From: Bacteroidota bacterium
GTDB lineage: Bacteria > Bacteroidota > Bacteroidia > Chitinophagales > Chitinophagaceae
Assembly: GCA_023391895.1 (NCBI GenBank)
Contig: JAEWAC010000167.1
Span: forward strand, 1 to 7,651
DNA: 7,651 nt
Direction of reading: 5' to 3'
The translations under genes were made by a program, and so were the position numbers. Shown in pieces: positions 5,092-7,651 of this stretch (the stretch's first letter is position 1; the number at the start of each line of letters is the position of its first letter). Below the pieces are notes generated by a model, which saw only the letters and a program-made list of their open reading frames with translations, was not told where the DNA came from and ran no database searches.

Positions 5092-6465
5092 CTAAAAATA
5101 AAGCCAGTAAGTAATCAGGTTCGGGAAAATGCCCAGTAGAATGGTAATAGCCGCTACGCCTACCAGGGTGTATTTAAAGCCCGCAGACACCTCGAAATGG
5201 ATGGGTTCGGTGCCTTGTTTAAAGTACATAGCCTGTATGAGGCGGAAATAATAATACACGCTAACCGCCGCCATAAGAACCGCGAAAATGGCCAGCCAAA
5301 CACTGCCACCGGCCACCGTAGCCTTCAGCATATAAAACTTGGAAAGAAAACCGGCCGTTAATGGAATGCCGGCCAGCGAAAGCAGCAGAATAGTCAATAC
5401 GGCAGCAATAGCCGGCTGCTGCTTGGCAAAGCCGTTGAAGCCTTCAAAGGTATAATCGGGCATTTTAATGAGCACCGCAAATATGCCAATGGTAGCCAGC
5501 GAATAAGCAGCCGCATACAGCAGCAAACCTTCGGCCGCATCAGCATTCAGGGCGTACACTGCCAGCATCATAAAGCCTGCCTGCGCAATACTGGAATAAG
5601 CCAGCATACGCTTGACGCTCTGCTGAAACACAGCGGTAATATTGCCAATAAATAAAGTAACGGCCGTAATAATGGCTACCAGCAATTTCCACTCCGCCTG
5701 TATGTTGCCAAAAGCATCGTTGAACAGGCGCAAAAAGCCAATGAAACTGGCAGCCTTTACCACCGTTGCCATAAAAGAAGTAAACACAGTGGGTGCACCA
5801 TCGTATACGTCGGGCGTCCAAAAATGAAACGGTGCCGCCGAAACCTTAAAGGACATGGCAAACAGCAGCATCATCAATCCGGCGATCAGCAATACCGGAA
5901 CCTGGTCGCCAGCCGCCTGAACGCCGGTAGTGGCAAAAGTGCCCGTTGCACCATACACCAGAGCAATTCCCATCAGCATGAGGCCGGTAGAAAAAGAACC
6001 CATTAAAAAGTATTTCAGGGAAGCTTCATTGCTTTTCAAGTTACGTTTATCACTGCCGGTAAGGATATATAGCGGAATGGAAATAATTTCAATACCCAGG
6101 AAAAGTATCAATAGGGATTTAAAAGAAGACACCAGCACTATTCCAGCCAGTATGAAAAAGATCAGGGCAAAGTAGTCCGCATAGTTGATCCCCACCTTTT
6201 CCATGTCTTTTGATGACAACAGAAAGAAAACCAAAGTGGACACGGAAGCGATCAGGGTAAACAGCAAAGCAAAGCGGTCAAACTGCATCATGCCGCGGGT
6301 ATCAATATCCAGTAGCGAAATGCCTCTTAATTCCAATAAGTTTACTGCAATGATAGCCAGCAGCAACAGCTGGGCTACCAGGCGCACGGCATCATTTTTC
6401 TTCAGCAGTATGCCGCTGAACATCATAATAACACCACTAAGAGCCGATAAGATTAATGCGTTCAT
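5092..6465 (-). CDS. nuoN: NADH-quinone oxidoreductase subunit N
   Basis: NuoN is one of the three antiporter-like, proton-pumping membrane subunits of respiratory complex I, which oxidises NADH and reduces quinone. The 457 residues are almost entirely membrane helices (E. coli NuoN has 485 residues and 14 helices). The proton-path residues are present: E126 in GIEIISIPLY, K151 in EASLKYFLMG, K207 in FKVSAAPFHFWTPDVYDGAP, K237 in VVKAAS, and K376 in GFLSKFYML. By position these correspond to E. coli E133, K158, K217, K247 and K395. VKRMLAYSSIAQAGF (284-298) is the other family hallmark. The ATG lies one base after the nuoM stop (TAATATG), so translation is probably coupled. As in most nuo operons nuoN comes last, since what follows is a hairpin and an unrelated permease. 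Confidence 0.97.
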   Translation of the reverse strand: MNALILSALSGVIMMFSGILLKKNDAVRLVAQLLLLAIIAVNLLELRGISLLDIDTRGMMQFDRFALLFTLIASVSTLVFFLLSSKDMEKVGINYADYFALIFFILAGIVLVSSFKSLLILFLGIEIISIPLYILTGSDKRNLKSNEASLKYFLMGSFSTGLMLMGIALVYGATGTFATTGVQAAGDQVPVLLIAGLMMLLFAMSFKVSAAPFHFWTPDVYDGAPTVFTSFMATVVKAASFIGFLRLFNDAFGNIQAEWKLLVAIITAVTLFIGNITAVFQQSVKRMLAYSSIAQAGFMMLAVYALNADAAEGLLLYAAAYSLATIGIFAVLIKMPDYTFEGFNGFAKQQPAIAAVLTILLLSLAGIPLTAGFLSKFYMLKATVAGGSVWLAIFAVLMAAVSVYYYFRLIQAMYFKQGTEPIHFEVSAGFKYTLVGVAAITILLGIFPNLITYWLYF

Positions 6466-6466
6466 A

Positions 6467-7651
6467 TTATTTGATCAACAAATGAGAAACGTTAGCTTGT
6501 TTTAAAAGTCCATCTACAAATCCATCCGTCAGGTTCAGCAGCGGTTGCGGATATACGCCGAATACAACAATCAGTAATACAATTACGCCCAGCGACAGCC
6601 TTTCATTGAAATGGATATCGTGTGCACCGGCGGTTACGGTATTGGTATTGCCGTAAAAAACCTTTTGAATCATGGTCAGGGTATAAACAGCGGACAGGAT
6701 AATGCTGATGAGTGCCACAACGGTAAACACCACGTTATACTTGGTGATGGTAGAAGTAAAGATGCCGGTGAACATCAGGAACTCGCCCACAAAGGCATTG
6801 GTCAGCGGCAGGGAAATATTAGCCAGGGCTACAATCACCAGCAGAATGGACAATGCCGGCGCCTTTTGGGCAATACCGCCCAGCTGTGACAACCTACGCG
6901 TGCCAAACTGCCGCTCAATCAGCTCCACCACAATCCATAAGCCAATAATGTTAACACCGTGATTGAACATTTGCATCATCACGCCCTGCATACCGCTTTT
7001 GGTTTCGGCAAACACCGTAGCCGCCATCAAACCAATATGGGCAATGGAAGAATAAGCGATCAGGCGCTTCAGGTCGTCCTGCTGAATGGCGATGACGGAG
7101 GCATAAATAATTCCAATAACGGCCAAGGTCATTACCACATCACCCCAGGAATAAGCCGCTACCGGCACCACCGGCAACACCCAGCGAATCACACCAAACA
7201 CCCCCATCTTGACCATGATACCGCTCAGCACCATGGTTACCGCATTGGGTGACTGCTCGTACGTATCGGGCTGCCAGGTATGAAACGGGAAAACCGGCAT
7301 TTTTACGGCAAAAGCCACAAACAGCAGCCAGAACACCCAGCTTTGCGTGCTGTTGCTCATCACTACTTTATAGAAAGATTCCAAGGCAAAAGAACGGTCC
7401 GGCGTCTGGAAGTATACATAGATGAGCCCGATCAGCATCAGCACCGATGCGGTGAATGTATAAATAAAGAACTTGAAGGTAACCGGGATTCTTCTTTCGC
7501 CGCCCCATTGCGAGCACAGGAAATAAACCGGAATCAGCGCCAGCTCCCAGAAGAAATAAAACACCAGGGCATCCATAGCCGTAAACACACCCATCAACCC
7601 GGCTTGCGTCAGCAGCATGAGGGCAAAAAAGTTGTTGGCTCTTCTATAGCC
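6467..7651 (-). CDS. nuoM: NADH-quinone oxidoreductase subunit M (5' end outside window)
   Basis: NuoM is the antiporter-like proton-pumping subunit next to NuoN in the complex I membrane arm. The frame stays open to the window edge: the 11 codons before the ATG at 7618 read GYRRANNFFAL, which continues the family sequence, so that ATG is internal and about 110 N-terminal residues are missing. Counting M7618 as residue 1, the visible part shows E25 in FFWELALIPVYFL, K106 in FAVKMPVFPFHTWQPDTY, K137 in GIMVKMGVFG, DDLKRLIAYSSIAHIGLM (181-198), and E279 in FVGEFLMF. These line up with E. coli E144, K234, K265 and E407 at a nearly constant offset, so no helix appears lost. HTWQPDTYEQSP replaces the usual HTWLPDAHTEAP, a normal variant. 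It overlaps nothing and ends one base before nuoN. Confidence 0.96.
   Translation of the reverse strand, partial: GYRRANNFFALMLLTQAGLMGVFTAMDALVFYFFWELALIPVYFLCSQWGGERRIPVTFKFFIYTFTASVLMLIGLIYVYFQTPDRSFALESFYKVVMSNSTQSWVFWLLFVAFAVKMPVFPFHTWQPDTYEQSPNAVTMVLSGIMVKMGVFGVIRWVLPVVPVAAYSWGDVVMTLAVIGIIYASVIAIQQDDLKRLIAYSSIAHIGLMAATVFAETKSGMQGVMMQMFNHGVNIIGLWIVVELIERQFGTRRLSQLGGIAQKAPALSILLVIVALANISLPLTNAFVGEFLMFTGIFTSTITKYNVVFTVVALISIILSAVYTLTMIQKVFYGNTNTVTAGAHDIHFNERLSLGVIVLLIVVFGVYPQPLLNLTDGFVDGLLKQANVSHLLIK

Noticed and set aside
5540..5821. Minus-strand frame of 93 codons within nuoN
   Set aside because: It overlaps nuoN in another frame and has no family resemblance, while nuoN is intact and conserved throughout.

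Overview
The window is ordinary chromosomal DNA of a Bacteroidota bacterium, and all its genes lie on the minus strand. The assignment rests on three signs. The TonB has the Bacteroidota-type N-terminus (FEGRNKAYGAYELRK). The ExbB–ExbD–ExbD–TonB order with two different ExbD genes is typical of the phylum. Start codons follow A-rich leaders with no clear Shine-Dalgarno sequence. The style of the proteins suggests the Chitinophagaceae, but that is only an impression.

Read in the direction of transcription (right to left), the window opens with the 3' part of nuoM (cut by the window edge) and complete nuoN, one base apart. These encode antiporter-like, proton-pumping membrane subunits of respiratory complex I, and nuoN probably ends the nuo operon. 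A 13-bp hairpin follows, then a stand-alone MacB/FtsX-type ABC transporter permease whose most likely start (5023) lies 8 bases past the hairpin. After a 179-bp AT-rich gap comes the four-gene TonB energising cluster: exbB (TolQ/MotA family, with an extra N-terminal membrane helix), two divergent exbD genes and tonB. It closes with a strong intrinsic terminator at 373-403. ExbB and ExbD would use the proton gradient to drive TonB, which energises outer-membrane SusC/TonB-dependent receptors. Complex I, at the other end of the window, is one possible source of that gradient.

Positions 1-372 hold no convincing gene. They contain degenerate intergenic repeats: two hairpin elements, each followed by GGGATGAC, about 114 bases apart within a decayed roughly 115-base duplication, plus a short 9-base tandem repeat.

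I do not see a clearly new biological system. The points most worth a second look are the hairpin against the permease start, the perfect inverted repeat between exbD2 and tonB, the cysteine pair in the second ExbD, the seven-proline/G-run tract in tonB, and the repeat cluster at the left edge.
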